DNA from: Fusibacter_A sp965140735
GTDB lineage: Bacteria > Bacillota > Clostridia > Peptostreptococcales > Acidaminobacteraceae
Direction of reading: 5' to 3'
Length of the DNA stretch: 64,000 nt
Assembly: GCA_965140735.1 (NCBI GenBank)
Contig: OZ223306.1
Location: 4,030,001 to 4,094,000, forward strand
A model generated the notes under the pieces. It did not search any database, was not told where the DNA came from, and saw nothing but the letters and a program-made list of their open reading frames with translations. How positions within the stretch are numbered: the stretch's first letter is position 1; each line of letters begins with the position of its first letter. Below are positions 9,339 to 18,470 of this stretch, piece by piece. A program made the translations under genes and the position numbers.

Positions 9339-11381
9339 GTGGCAAAAGTGAAAAATGTTCAGTTTAAAAGCTTCATAATGTGCATATTGATAATTTCACT
9401 TTTAATAGGAAACTTTTCTGTTTTGACTTATTCTGAGGATGATCGCAATGGTCTTGAGAAAGTGATTCGAATCGGGTTTGATCCAGCACTCCCACCATAT
9501 CAATTTTATGAAGACGGTACCTATCAAGGGTTTTTAATTGATTTGACAAAGTCCATTTTCAAAGAACTTGACGTAAATGTTGTATTTGTGCCATTGCCTT
9601 ATGAAGAATGTTTAAAAAAATTTGAAACCCGAGAAATCGATATGATTTTGGGCCTAAGGTATAATAGCGATTTGGATGAAACGCTTAATTTCAGCGATAG
9701 TCTTGTGAACTCTACGATTTCCATTGTGGTACCTAAGGCAAATGAAGCGAATATTCAAAAGATTATAGGTAAGTCTACAGTGCTCATTGCAGTGGAAAGA
9801 GATTCGGCTGAATTCGAGTATGTTAGGAATATCAAAAAGGCCAATTTTAACAACACCTTCAACCAAGAAGCTGTAGTGGATTTGATGATGCTAAAACGTG
9901 CGGATATGATGATTGGCGTAAGGCATGTGGCTGAGTACCTGCTTGAAAAGAATAACTTAATGGACCTCTATACATTTAATAACAGCTATGAAACGCCTAT
10001 GGATTATTATCTCGCCATGAATAAAACGGAAGATAAATTGCTCTTTCGATTTAACGAAGCACTTAAAAGAGTTAAATTAGATGGCGAATATGAAGAAATG
10101 TATAATGCTTGGATTGATGATAAAAATTTAGCAAATCAAAAAAAGTTTGAACGCTTTATGAGAATTATGGGTTTTGTGTTGATATTGGCGATATTTATCA
10201 TTTTTATAGCGGCGATGATCAGTGTTCAACTCAAGAAAAGAGTAGATGAAAAAACCGAAGAATTAAGTGAATCCAATAAGCAACTTGAAAATAAAATTAT
10301 TGAAATTAAAAATTCTAATGAACTTAAGAATCTTATATTTGAAAGCAGTCCTAGAAGTATTGTTATCTTTGATAAAAGCTATAAAATATCGGCAATGAAT
10401 GAACCTGCTTTGGAACTTTGTAAGCTGACTGAAATGCCTGTAGGGACAGATATATTTACGTTAATGCCACTAAGTGTGATGATTAAAAATGGTATTGAAC
10501 GCGTTATAGATTACGGGGAATCTCATTCAGAAAAAGAATTTGAAATCATAACAGCTGGCATTAAAATGTATTATAGATATGTGATTTATCCTTTGATGAA
10601 CTCCAGTGGTGGCATCATCACCATTGAAGATATTACCGAGGAAAAACTATTAAAGGAACAAGTGGTTGAAAAAGAAAAAAATCGTATTTTATTACGCATG
10701 ATCTCTGGAATCGCACACGAAATTCGAAATCCATTGACTTCCATAAAGACCTATGTGGAATTATTGCCACGTAAAAAGGACAATTCTGAATTTCAAAAAC
10801 AGATTGCAAGGGTTGTTCCGAATGAAGTTGAGCGTGTGAATAAATTGATAGAAAATTTAATTGATTATGTCAAGCCGAAAGAAAAAAATATCGAACGTGT
10901 GGATATTCAGTTACTTGTTGAATACTGCATGGTTCTGTTTTCACCAACTTTAAGTGAAAATAACATTCAGTTGACGACTAGGATTGCTGAGGGATTAACG
11001 ATCATGGCTGATAAAGATCAAATGAAACAAGTTTTTATCAACTTGATCTTAAATGCAATAGATGCCATTATAGAGTCACGTATACAACATCTTGAATCTT
11101 CAAATCAGATTATCATAGAAGCATATCAAGAAAATGAGCGTGTAATTATAAACGTATCAGATAATGGTGTGGGCATGACACAAGAGGAAGTTTCACTGAT
11201 TTTTGAACTTTTTTATACCACTAAAGTTAAAGGGAGTGGTATTGGCATGCCACTTTCTAAGCAGATGATTGAGGATAATGGGGGCCAAATTAGAATAGAA
11301 AGCCATAAGTTTGAGGGGACTAAAATAGAGTTGTTATTTAAGGGGGCATTTGATGAACAAGAAGTTATTGATAATAGATGA
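9339..11381 (+). CDS. sensor histidine kinase with solute-binding (SBP_bac_3) sensor domain
   Basis: A 680-residue membrane kinase. After a signal/TM segment (about 10-28), residues 35-265 form an amino-acid-binding-protein-like extracellular domain (IRIGFDPALPPYQFYEDGTYQGFLIDL). A TM helix follows (about 275-298), then a PAS-like domain (about 335-420), a HisKA box SGIAHEIRNPLTSIK with the phospho-accepting His460, and a GHKL ATPase (NLILNAIDA, DNGVGM, GSGIGMPLSKQ). It probably senses a small extracellular solute and phosphorylates the NtrC-like regulator whose gene overlaps its 3' end, controlling the TAXI transporter downstream. The start is uncertain: GTG 9339 has a weak AAAGG, and GTG 9348 is an alternative. 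Confidence 0.88.
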   Translation: MAKVKNVQFKSFIMCILIISLLIGNFSVLTYSEDDRNGLEKVIRIGFDPALPPYQFYEDGTYQGFLIDLTKSIFKELDVNVVFVPLPYEECLKKFETREIDMILGLRYNSDLDETLNFSDSLVNSTISIVVPKANEANIQKIIGKSTVLIAVERDSAEFEYVRNIKKANFNNTFNQEAVVDLMMLKRADMMIGVRHVAEYLLEKNNLMDLYTFNNSYETPMDYYLAMNKTEDKLLFRFNEALKRVKLDGEYEEMYNAWIDDKNLANQKKFERFMRIMGFVLILAIFIIFIAAMISVQLKKRVDEKTEELSESNKQLENKIIEIKNSNELKNLIFESSPRSIVIFDKSYKISAMNEPALELCKLTEMPVGTDIFTLMPLSVMIKNGIERVIDYGESHSEKEFEIITAGIKMYYRYVIYPLMNSSGGIITIEDITEEKLLKEQVVEKEKNRILLRMISGIAHEIRNPLTSIKTYVELLPRKKDNSEFQKQIARVVPNEVERVNKLIENLIDYVKPKEKNIERVDIQLLVEYCMVLFSPTLSENNIQLTTRIAEGLTIMADKDQMKQVFINLILNAIDAIIESRIQHLESSNQIIIEAYQENERVIINVSDNGVGMTQEEVSLIFELFYTTKVKGSGIGMPLSKQMIEDNGGQIRIESHKFEGTKIELLFKGAFDEQEVIDNR

Positions 11382-12729
11382 TGAAGAAGATATTTGCTCA
11401 TCTCTAGAATTTGCACTGGAGGATCTCTATGAGGTGAAGGCCACTGTGTCACCTCAAAAAGGGCTTGAATACTTGGTGAAAGAAAACTTTAACCTAGTGC
11501 TTCTAGATTTGAGGATTGGAAATGTAGACGGTATTGATCTCTTGGAGGAGATAAAAAATATTGATAAGACGATTCAAGTCATTATTATGACGGCGTATGG
11601 CACGATTGTTTCTTCAGTGGACGCGATTAAGAAAGGTGCGTTTACTTATCTGACTAAACCGCTTGATTTGGATTTGCTTTATAAATCGATTGAGCAGGCA
11701 TTGGAACTTCAAAGGCATCGTGAAGCCGTTCGATTTGAATACGATGGTGAGGGTGAATACGCTTATCAGGGTATTATTGGTAAAAGTACAGCCATGAAAA
11801 ATGTTTTCAGTTATATCGAGAAATTGAAAGATGTAGACACCAGTGTTGTGATTAATGGTGAAAGTGGCACGGGTAAAGAACTTGTGGCAAGGGCAATTCA
11901 CTATGCAGGTAAGCGAAAAAATAAGAAGTTTGTGGAGATCAATTGTGCGGCGATACCAGAGGGGCTTTTAGAAGAGGAGCTATTTGGACATGTTAAGGGC
12001 ACTTTTACAGGTGCCGTGACGGATAAAATCGGTAAATTTGAATATGCAAATGGCGGGACTATTTTTCTTGATGAAATTGGAGATATGCCTTATCCTTTAC
12101 AAGCAAAGCTCTTAAGAGTCTTACAACAAAAGGAGTACACACCTCTAGGCAGTAATGAAGCCATTAAGCTCAATGTGCGCGTTTTGGCGGCAACCAATCA
12201 AAATCTAAAGAAAATGGTGAAAGAAGGGAAATTTAGAAGTGACCTTTACTTTAGACTCAATGTGATTGAAATCCAGTTACCACCTCTTAGGGAAAGACGA
12301 TCGGACATTCCGCTTTTACTTCAAAACTTCATCCAGTTTTATAATGAAAGCATGGTCAAAAATGTAGAGGGTATTTCAAAGAAGGCAGAGTCACTCTTGC
12401 TCGAATATGATTATCCTGGAAATGTAAGAGAACTGGCTAATATCATGGAATGTGCAGTCTTATTATCTAAGGATAATATAATAGAAGTCGAAAATTTGCC
12501 GATGGAACTCAGAGAGAAAAAAGGACGCAGTCGAGATACTTTAGATCTTACGATAGGCATGAAAATAGGGACAAAAAACTTGGTGGGTTTAACCCTTCAA
12601 GAGGCTGAAAAAGAATTGATTAGTGCTGCACTTAAATTAAATAAGGGGCATAAAAAAGCCACAGCAACTATGCTTGGCATCAGTGAGAGAGGTCTTAGAA
12701 ATAAAATTCAAGATTATGGTCTCAATTAG
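11353..12729 (+). CDS. NtrC-family sigma-54-dependent response regulator
   Basis: A 458-residue regulator: receiver domain (acidic DD near 8-9, phospho-Asp52 in LLDLRIG), AAA+ sigma-54 activation domain (Walker A GESGTGKE, Walker B GGTIFLDEIGD, arginine-finger region PPLRERRSDI), and a C-terminal Fis-type helix-turn-helix (ATATMLGISERGLRNKI). The sigma-54-contacting loop reads GTFTGA (216-221) rather than GAFTGA. An upstream TTG at 11350 is in frame, but AAGGGGGC fits ATG 11353 better. It overlaps the kinase gene by 29 bases, so the two are co-translated. Its likely target is the sigma-54 promoter at 12890. Confidence 0.92.
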   Translation: MNKKLLIIDDEEDICSSLEFALEDLYEVKATVSPQKGLEYLVKENFNLVLLDLRIGNVDGIDLLEEIKNIDKTIQVIIMTAYGTIVSSVDAIKKGAFTYLTKPLDLDLLYKSIEQALELQRHREAVRFEYDGEGEYAYQGIIGKSTAMKNVFSYIEKLKDVDTSVVINGESGTGKELVARAIHYAGKRKNKKFVEINCAAIPEGLLEEELFGHVKGTFTGAVTDKIGKFEYANGGTIFLDEIGDMPYPLQAKLLRVLQQKEYTPLGSNEAIKLNVRVLAATNQNLKKMVKEGKFRSDLYFRLNVIEIQLPPLRERRSDIPLLLQNFIQFYNESMVKNVEGISKKAESLLLEYDYPGNVRELANIMECAVLLSKDNIIEVENLPMELREKKGRSRDTLDLTIGMKIGTKNLVGLTLQEAEKELISAALKLNKGHKKATATMLGISERGLRNKIQDYGLN

Positions 12730-12747
12730 ATTTATTGAGACTATAAA

Positions 12748-12790
12748 AACGGCAAAAAATGCCTTACGGCAAAATTTGCCGTTTTTTTTT
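12748..12790 (+). terminator. intrinsic terminator of the kinase-regulator operon
   Basis: Arms AACGGCAAA (12748-12756) and TTTGCCGTT (12775-12783) are followed by a run of T's. Confidence 0.85.
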
Positions 12791-12836
12791 GAACTATTTT
12801 AAAAATTTTGAATTTTGAAAAAATAGATTTAATCAG

Positions 12837-12849
12837 TAGAACGGTTCTA
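12837..12849 (+). promoter_or_regulatory. possible upstream activator site
   Basis: TAGAACGGTTCTA is a perfect 13-base palindrome about 40 bases before the sigma-54 promoter, a plausible enhancer site for the NtrC-like regulator encoded just upstream. Only one copy is seen, so assignment is inference. Confidence 0.35.
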
Positions 12850-12889
12850 ATTGCTAGAAAGAATGTGAAAAGAATTTGAAGTGTTAATT

Positions 12890-12904
12890 TGGCATCAACT
12901 TTGC
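12890..12904 (+). promoter_or_regulatory. sigma-54 promoter of TAXI-TRAP operon
   Basis: TGGCATCAACTTTGC matches the -24/-12 pattern TGGCAC-N5-TTGC with correct spacing. It lies 40 bases before the lipoprotein gene and just after a sigma-54 activator gene. A near-identical site is at 61528. Confidence 0.85.
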
Positions 12905-12944
12905 GTTATATATTTGTGATTAAAAAATTATGGGGAGGTTTTCA

Positions 12945-13988
12945 ATGCTAAAAAGTAAAATTTCTAAATTAGGTGTTCTAATTTTAACGGGGGCGTTATT
13001 ATTAACGGCATGTTCAAGCAAGCCAGCAGAATCAGCACCAGCAACAACACCAGAACCAGCAGCTGGTACAGAGACACAAGCTACCAGTGAACAAACAGTG
13101 GATAGAAGCAAATATTTTATCACAGTGGCAACTGGGGCGACAAGTGGTCTTTATTATCCAATCGGCGGCGCTTTCTCTAGCGTATTCCAAAACAAATTGG
13201 GTTATAAATCATCGGCTCAAGCAACTGGTGCTTCTGTTGAAAACATCAATTTGATTCTCACAGGTGGTGCAGAAATGGCGATTACGATGTCAGATTCAGT
13301 CGCTCAAGCGTATGATGCATTTGGTGCATTTGAAGGTAAAGAACCTGCAAAAGATTTAAGATGTTTAATGTCACTTTATCCAAACTATGTACAATTGGTA
13401 ACAACTGATAAGAGTGGGATTACTAAATTTGAAGACCTTAAAGGTAAACGCGTGGGTATTGGGGCACCGAACTCAGGGGTTGAACTCAATGCAAGAATGA
13501 TGTATGAAGCGCATGGTATGACTTATGAAGATAGTATTGTGGACTATCTTAACTATGGCGAAGCGATTGATCAAATGAAGAACAATCAAGTGGATGCTGT
13601 ATTTGTAACCAGTGGTATTCCAAATGCAACCGTTATGGAACTTGGTACAGCTGCTAAAATCGTGATCATTCCAATTGAAGGTGAAGGCCTTAAGAACTTG
13701 ATTGCTAAGTATCCGTTCTTTGTGGGTGCTCGAATCCCAGCAGATGTTTATGGTACTGATGAAGATATTACCACAGCAACAGTTAGAAATATCATGCTTG
13801 TGAGCAAAGAGTTACCAGATGAAGTCGTTTATGATTTGACAAAAGGGATCTTTGAGAACATAGATGATATCAAAGCTTCTCATGCAACTGCAGAGAAAAA
13901 TATTTCACTTGAAAACGCAAAATTAGGCGTTGGTATACCTTTCCATCCAGGTGCACTTAAATACTATGAAGAACAAGGTATAGAATAG
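12945..13988 (+). CDS. TAXI-family TRAP transporter solute-binding lipoprotein
   Basis: A 347-residue extracytoplasmic receptor. The signal peptide ends in lipobox LTAC, so it should be lipid-anchored to the membrane. A Ser/Pro/Ala/Thr-rich linker precedes the TAXI-type binding fold (TGATSGLYYPIGGAFS; GAPNSGVELNARMM; YPFFVGARIPADVYG). It delivers a substrate, typically a C4-dicarboxylate or amino acid such as glutamate in this family, to the fused permease encoded at 14504. ATG 12930 is in frame but spans the GGGGAGG ribosome site; ATG 12945 is correctly spaced from it. First gene of a sigma-54-driven operon. Confidence 0.92.
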   Translation: MLKSKISKLGVLILTGALLLTACSSKPAESAPATTPEPAAGTETQATSEQTVDRSKYFITVATGATSGLYYPIGGAFSSVFQNKLGYKSSAQATGASVENINLILTGGAEMAITMSDSVAQAYDAFGAFEGKEPAKDLRCLMSLYPNYVQLVTTDKSGITKFEDLKGKRVGIGAPNSGVELNARMMYEAHGMTYEDSIVDYLNYGEAIDQMKNNQVDAVFVTSGIPNATVMELGTAAKIVIIPIEGEGLKNLIAKYPFFVGARIPADVYGTDEDITTATVRNIMLVSKELPDEVVYDLTKGIFENIDDIKASHATAEKNISLENAKLGVGIPFHPGALKYYEEQGIE

Positions 13989-14024
13989 ATTATGAATCAG
14001 AAGGATATGAAGGGAGAGCCAAAA

Positions 14025-14522
14025 ATGGCTTTCCCATCTCTAAAAAAAGGAATTGCTTTAATCCTCATAGGCATTATTATATTAGGTATTTTTATTTGGA
14101 CTCATCAGGAACTAGAGCTTGTAATCTCACATCAGGAAACTGGAGAGGTTTATTTGACCATGCCTGTGAAAGCAGGCGATTTACTGACCTATAAATGGAT
14201 TCATTCTTTTGAGCATATTCCTTGGTACGAAGATTTTAGAATATTAGGTGAATCGAGTCTGGATCTCGAAGAGATTAGAGTGGCTGGATTTGGAGCTGGT
14301 ATCCCAGAGAATAAGGGCACTGTTACTGTGAAGGATGGTATGGTTTTTATGTCGGATATCCATGAGCATTTCAAAAAAATAGAATGGATTAATTCGCAAA
14401 CTGCAAATCAATATATTGCAATTAATAATGAGCCTATTATTAAAGGGGATGACTTGCCTCATCATGAATCTATAGAACTGAAAATTGAGAGGAGGTTTCA
14501 ATTATGGCGAAAGCCTCAATAA
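14025..14522 (+). CDS. DUF1850 protein, TAXI-TRAP partner
   Basis: About 165 residues with one N-terminal TM helix (GIALILIGIIILGIFIW) and the DUF1850 hallmark YKWIHSFEHIPWYEDFRI. DUF1850 genes habitually sit between the TAXI receptor and permease genes, and here it overlaps the permease start by 19 bases. Its exact role is not known; coupling to the transporter is the usual assumption. An in-frame ATG at 13992 lacks a ribosome site, while GGGAGAG fits ATG 14025. Confidence 0.82.
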   Translation: MAFPSLKKGIALILIGIIILGIFIWTHQELELVISHQETGEVYLTMPVKAGDLLTYKWIHSFEHIPWYEDFRILGESSLDLEEIRVAGFGAGIPENKGTVTVKDGMVFMSDIHEHFKKIEWINSQTANQYIAINNEPIIKGDDLPHHESIELKIERRFQLWRKPQ

Positions 14523-16498
14523 AAGACGAAAAAAAGACATCAAAGGCACCAGTTAAAAACCTCGAAGGTGCGATGGATGCTCAACAGCAAGAACTATTAG
14601 AAAAATTTGATAAGGAATCTAAAACACGTAAGTTTAGTAATAAATCGATCTCAACTGCAGTTTACTGGTTAGCTATAGGGATTGCACTTTATCACTTTAT
14701 AACTTCATTTATAGGTTATCCTGCGACGCATCTACACAGATCACTTCACGTGGCAATGATGCTTGTAATGGCATTTTTTCTCTATCCTGCAACTGGAAAA
14801 TCAAGTCGCAAAATCATTCCGTGGTATGATTATATCCTTGCATTAATGGCAATATCAGTAGCTGTATATGTCTGGTCAGATTATATCAATTTTATCAATC
14901 GTATGGGGATGCCAAACACAATGGATATTATCGTCGGTACCATGCTGATCTTCCTCGTTATGGAAGCATCAAGACGAATTTCAGGATGGCCACTCGTGAT
15001 CTTAAGTGCGTTGTTTTTAGCTTATGGTCTCTTTGGACAACATATGCCAAGTATCTTTATGCATAGAGGATATACGTGGGCAAAACTTGTAAACCACGTA
15101 TTTATCAATACAGAAGGGATTTACGGTACATCGGTTAATGTCGCGGCAAGCTACATCTTCTTATTCATTTTATTCGGTGCAGTTATGAATAAATCAGGTA
15201 TGGGGCAATTCTTTAATGACATTGCACTTGCACTTGCAGGCCATACCAAAGGGGGACCAGCTAAAGTTGCGGTTATAGCAAGTGGTTTCTTGGGCAGTAT
15301 CAACGGCTCCGCTGTTGCAAATGTTGTGACTACAGGTGCATTTACGATACCTCTTATGAAGAAAACCGGTTATAGCGATGAATTCTCAGGATCTGTTGAA
15401 GCCACAGCTTCGGTAGGTGGACAGCTTTTACCACCAATCATGGGAGCAGCTGCATTTATCATGGCAGAAATGCTTGGTGTAAAATACAGTATAATCGTTG
15501 TCAGTGCAGCAATACCAGCGCTTTTATACTATTTAGGGATTATTGTTCAAGTGCAGCTTAGAGCTTCTAAGAATAACCTTGTGGGGATTCCAAAAGAGGA
15601 TTTGCCAAAGGTCAAAGAAGTTATGAAAGCAAGAGGGCATTTATTACTGCCAATTATTTTCTTACTCTATATGTTACTATTCAGTGGTAGAACGGTTATC
15701 TTTTCGGCATTTTGCACGATTATCGTAACAATAGTAGTGAGCATGTTTAGAGCAGAGACACGTATGAGTTTTCGTGATATTTTAGATGCATTTGAAGAAG
15801 GCACAAAATCAGTTGTATCTGTTGCAGTTGCATGTGCAGTGGTGGGGATCATCATCGGTGTTGTCAGCTTAACTGGATTTGGCCTCAACATGGCAAATGC
15901 GATTATTCAACTTGGCAATACAAGTCTCTTAGCGACACTTATGCTCACTATGGTAACTTGTATGGTTCTTGGCATGGGACTACCTTCAATTCCAGCTTAC
16001 TTGATCACAGCAACTATGGCAGCTCCTGCACTTATTCAACTGGGTGTTCCAGCGATTGCTGCACATATGTTTGTATTCTATTTTGCAATGTTCGCCAACA
16101 TTACCCCACCAGTTGCACTGGCCTCATTTGCAGCGGCAGGTATTTCAGGAGGCGATCCGATGAAAACGGGTATCCAATCGGTAAAGTTAGCACTGGCAGG
16201 CTTTATCGTGCCTTATATGTTTGTTTATAATACGGGTTTATTGCTCATTGATACCACACCTTTTGTAGCCATTAGGGTTACTATAACGGCGATCATTGGT
16301 GTCTTTATGATCGGTATTGCCACAGAGGGATACCTGAAAGGTAAGCTCAATCCATTAATGCGTGTAGTGGTATTTATAGGATCACTCTTATTAATTACTG
16401 AAAGTGTCACTCAAGATGCCGTTGGATTAGCGATTTTTATAGCTCTAGTCGTTGTTCAAAAACTTAAAAATAGGCAAACTGAAGCTGCTTTTGAATAA
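14504..16498 (+). CDS. TRAP transporter fused permease (DctQM-type, TAXI family)
   Basis: A 664-residue inner-membrane protein with many TM helices. The N-terminal part corresponds to the small DctQ subunit and the rest to the large DctM subunit, fused as is usual for TAXI systems. Family patterns include GFLGSINGSAVANVVTTG, PPIMGAAAFIMAEM and MGLPSIPAYL. It should drive Na+- or H+-coupled uptake of the ligand bound by the lipoprotein at 12945. GAGGAGG precedes the ATG inside the end of the DUF1850 gene. A terminator follows. Confidence 0.93.
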   Translation: MAKASIKDEKKTSKAPVKNLEGAMDAQQQELLEKFDKESKTRKFSNKSISTAVYWLAIGIALYHFITSFIGYPATHLHRSLHVAMMLVMAFFLYPATGKSSRKIIPWYDYILALMAISVAVYVWSDYINFINRMGMPNTMDIIVGTMLIFLVMEASRRISGWPLVILSALFLAYGLFGQHMPSIFMHRGYTWAKLVNHVFINTEGIYGTSVNVAASYIFLFILFGAVMNKSGMGQFFNDIALALAGHTKGGPAKVAVIASGFLGSINGSAVANVVTTGAFTIPLMKKTGYSDEFSGSVEATASVGGQLLPPIMGAAAFIMAEMLGVKYSIIVVSAAIPALLYYLGIIVQVQLRASKNNLVGIPKEDLPKVKEVMKARGHLLLPIIFLLYMLLFSGRTVIFSAFCTIIVTIVVSMFRAETRMSFRDILDAFEEGTKSVVSVAVACAVVGIIIGVVSLTGFGLNMANAIIQLGNTSLLATLMLTMVTCMVLGMGLPSIPAYLITATMAAPALIQLGVPAIAAHMFVFYFAMFANITPPVALASFAAAGISGGDPMKTGIQSVKLALAGFIVPYMFVYNTGLLLIDTTPFVAIRVTITAIIGVFMIGIATEGYLKGKLNPLMRVVVFIGSLLLITESVTQDAVGLAIFIALVVVQKLKNRQTEAAFE

Positions 16499-16525
16499 AA
16501 TTTTTCGTTAGCAGTATCTAAAGGG

Positions 16526-16570
16526 CCCCATCTTCATGAACAGTTGGTTTATGAGGGTGGGGTATTTTAT
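16526..16570 (+). terminator. intrinsic terminator of TAXI-TRAP operon
   Basis: CCCCATCTTCATGAA (16526-16540) pairs along its full length with 16548-16562 (some G-U), followed by TATTTTAT. Confidence 0.75.
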
Positions 16571-16795
16571 GTTTAAAAGTACAGTTTATCTAAATAAGAT
16601 GGTTTTTCTTCCAAATAGGTCAAGTGGCTAGAATTAAAGCTATTTATATGATAGAATGACGAGATAATAAATGTACTATTATACATATTTTAAAAATGAA
16701 GTGCAGAATTGGCAGACCTATAAATCAAAAAATAAAATATTGTGGCATTTTGCTCTATAGTATGTGTATTTACTAATTTAGTCAGGAGCTGAACG

Positions 16796-17476
16796 ATGAA
16801 AAAGTTTTATTCAGGAGTCGATCTGTTTATTGAGAGAAGGAAAATGATTTTTAGTATTTTGGCAGTAGTGGTTTATTTAGTAGGTGTTACTGGATTTTTA
16901 TCGAACTTACTTATTCAATCCAATATTTCAACAGGTCAGTTTGAGATCACTGAAAAACTCGGCTCTATACACGGCAGCTCTGTTGTGAAAGTGGATAATG
17001 ATTTTAATTACTATGTGAGTTCAAACCTGCGACCAAGAATTCAAGTTTATGATTCTGCGGGTGTTTTTAAATTCGCGTATTTATTCAATTCAACGGCTCA
17101 AATATCGACGTATTACCTTGATGACGAAAACAAAATACATATATTATTTTCAAGACCGTTAAGTAAAATGATAATATCAAATGGACAGGTAGAAATGTTT
17201 GAAGATATTATCGATAATACTGAAGTATTTGACAAATTTGAAGAGAATAAAGCGTATTATGAATTGAATAGAAACATTGAAATAATAAAGAATAGAGAAA
17301 TACTTAATTTAAGTATCAATGGTATGAGTAAACAAGTTCGTTTAGAAAGTTCTTTATTTCCTTTAGGTGTAGAATTTTGGGGCGTATTAATGATGATTGG
17401 GACATTTTTAATGCTGTTTATTCATCGAAAGTTTTTGGTGGCATTAAAAGAGAAGTATGCAATATCAAGAAGATAA
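16796..17476 (+). CDS. hypothetical membrane protein with extracytoplasmic domain
   Basis: A 226-residue protein with a TM helix near each end (about 18-40 and 195-213) and a central domain rich in beta-type hydrophobic/aromatic alternation (VVKVDNDFNYYVSS, RIQVYDSAGVFKFAYLF), suggestive of a few propeller-like strands. I do not recognise a family. CAGGAG precedes the ATG. It lies upstream of an Agr/LytTR-like two-component pair on the same strand, so a link to signalling is possible but unproven. Confidence 0.6.
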   Translation: MKKFYSGVDLFIERRKMIFSILAVVVYLVGVTGFLSNLLIQSNISTGQFEITEKLGSIHGSSVVKVDNDFNYYVSSNLRPRIQVYDSAGVFKFAYLFNSTAQISTYYLDDENKIHILFSRPLSKMIISNGQVEMFEDIIDNTEVFDKFEENKAYYELNRNIEIIKNREILNLSINGMSKQVRLESSLFPLGVEFWGVLMMIGTFLMLFIHRKFLVALKEKYAISRR

Positions 17477-17496
17477 ATTTTTTCTATAAAGAGGGG

Positions 17497-17703
17497 AGTG
17501 TACTTGGGATTCGTAGGATAGATATTAAGTTTAAAGTTAAAAGAGCATTCCCAAATCTGATGAAGCTTGAGATTTCTGAGTTGATAGAGATGGATGAAGT
17601 AAGCAATTCTTCTAATATAGATGGACCTCATTTTATGGCGAAACTTATGCCATATACAATTGGATACAGTGAGCTAACATTTCATATCACTCCACTTGAA
17701 TAG
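17497..17703 (+). CDS. short reading frame, possibly a decayed gene
   Basis: An open frame (the stretch I regard as possibly coding begins near 17497) gives about 68 residues of ordinary-looking protein (IDIKFKVKRAFPNLMKLEISEL ... YTIGYSELTFHI, shown in part). GAGGGGAG stands upstream, but no ATG, GTG or TTG in this frame is suitably spaced; the nearest upstream start would overlap the 16796 gene by 100 bases. It may be a gene that has lost its start. Function unknown. Confidence 0.3.
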   Translation, partial: SVLGIRRIDIKFKVKRAFPNLMKLEISELIEMDEVSNSSNIDGPHFMAKLMPYTIGYSELTFHITPLE

Positions 17704-17743
17704 TTGTAAAATTCTCTATAAAATTAAATGAAAATAAGAGACG

Positions 17744-18469
17744 ATGGTGGTGTTGGTTCTTTTGATTAGAATTGCTGTTTGTGATGATGAGGAAATAATG
17801 CTTTTGAAATTAAAAGCTCAGATCAATAACTATATGGAACACCAAAACGATAAGTTTCAGGTGTTCTCTTTTTTGAGTGCTGAAGCGTTGCTTAAAAGTG
17901 ATGTTATATTTGACATCATCTTTTTGGATATACAATTAGGAGGTATTACAGGCATGGAAGCCGCTCAAAGATTAAGAGAAAATGGTTCTGAAAGTTTCAT
18001 TATTTTTATTACGGCACTAAATGATTATGTTTACAATGCTTTTGAAGTGGAAGCATCTGATTATCTGCTGAAACCTGTGAGGGATGAGCGTTTATCTCGT
18101 ACAATGGATCGTATTTTAAATTACATAGAGCGAAGAGGGCAAAATAGCCTCATCATAAAAAAAGAAACCTCATTAAAGACGATTCGGTTTGAAGATATCT
18201 TATACTGTGAGGCAATCAGTAGAAAGATCTTTGTCCACACGAAGCGTGAGCAGATTGATTATTACTTTAAGATTGGAGAGCTCGAAAAGCAATTGGGTTG
18301 TGATTTCTTTAGGTGTCATCGGAGTTATTTGGTTAATCTTAAGTATGTGTGTGGCTATGAAGAGGGGATGACAATATTAGAAAATGGTGAGCGTATTCCA
18401 GTTTCAAGACTTAGACAACAGGCTTTTTCAAAAGTCGTTTTAGACTATATGAAAGCGGGGCGAGAATAA
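17744..18469 (+). CDS. LytTR-type response regulator
   Basis: A 241-residue cytosolic regulator. The receiver domain (about 9-125) has acidic residues CDDEE and phospho-Asp62 (FLDIQLGG). The C-terminal LytTR DNA-binding domain (about 140-240) has FFRCHRSYLVNLKYV and RIPVSRLRQQAF. Family members (AgrA, VirR, LytR) control virulence, bacteriocin, quorum-sensing or wall genes. The partner kinase gene begins one base after its stop. Start ATG 17744 has only a weak AAGAG upstream; start somewhat uncertain. Confidence 0.88.
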   Translation: MVVLVLLIRIAVCDDEEIMLLKLKAQINNYMEHQNDKFQVFSFLSAEALLKSDVIFDIIFLDIQLGGITGMEAAQRLRENGSESFIIFITALNDYVYNAFEVEASDYLLKPVRDERLSRTMDRILNYIERRGQNSLIIKKETSLKTIRFEDILYCEAISRKIFVHTKREQIDYYFKIGELEKQLGCDFFRCHRSYLVNLKYVCGYEEGMTILENGERIPVSRLRQQAFSKVVLDYMKAGRE

Positions 18470-18470
18470 T

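Noticed and set aside
15832..16230. 132-residue frame within the TRAP permease gene
   Set aside because: Shadow frame; the permease frame has clear family motifs across it.
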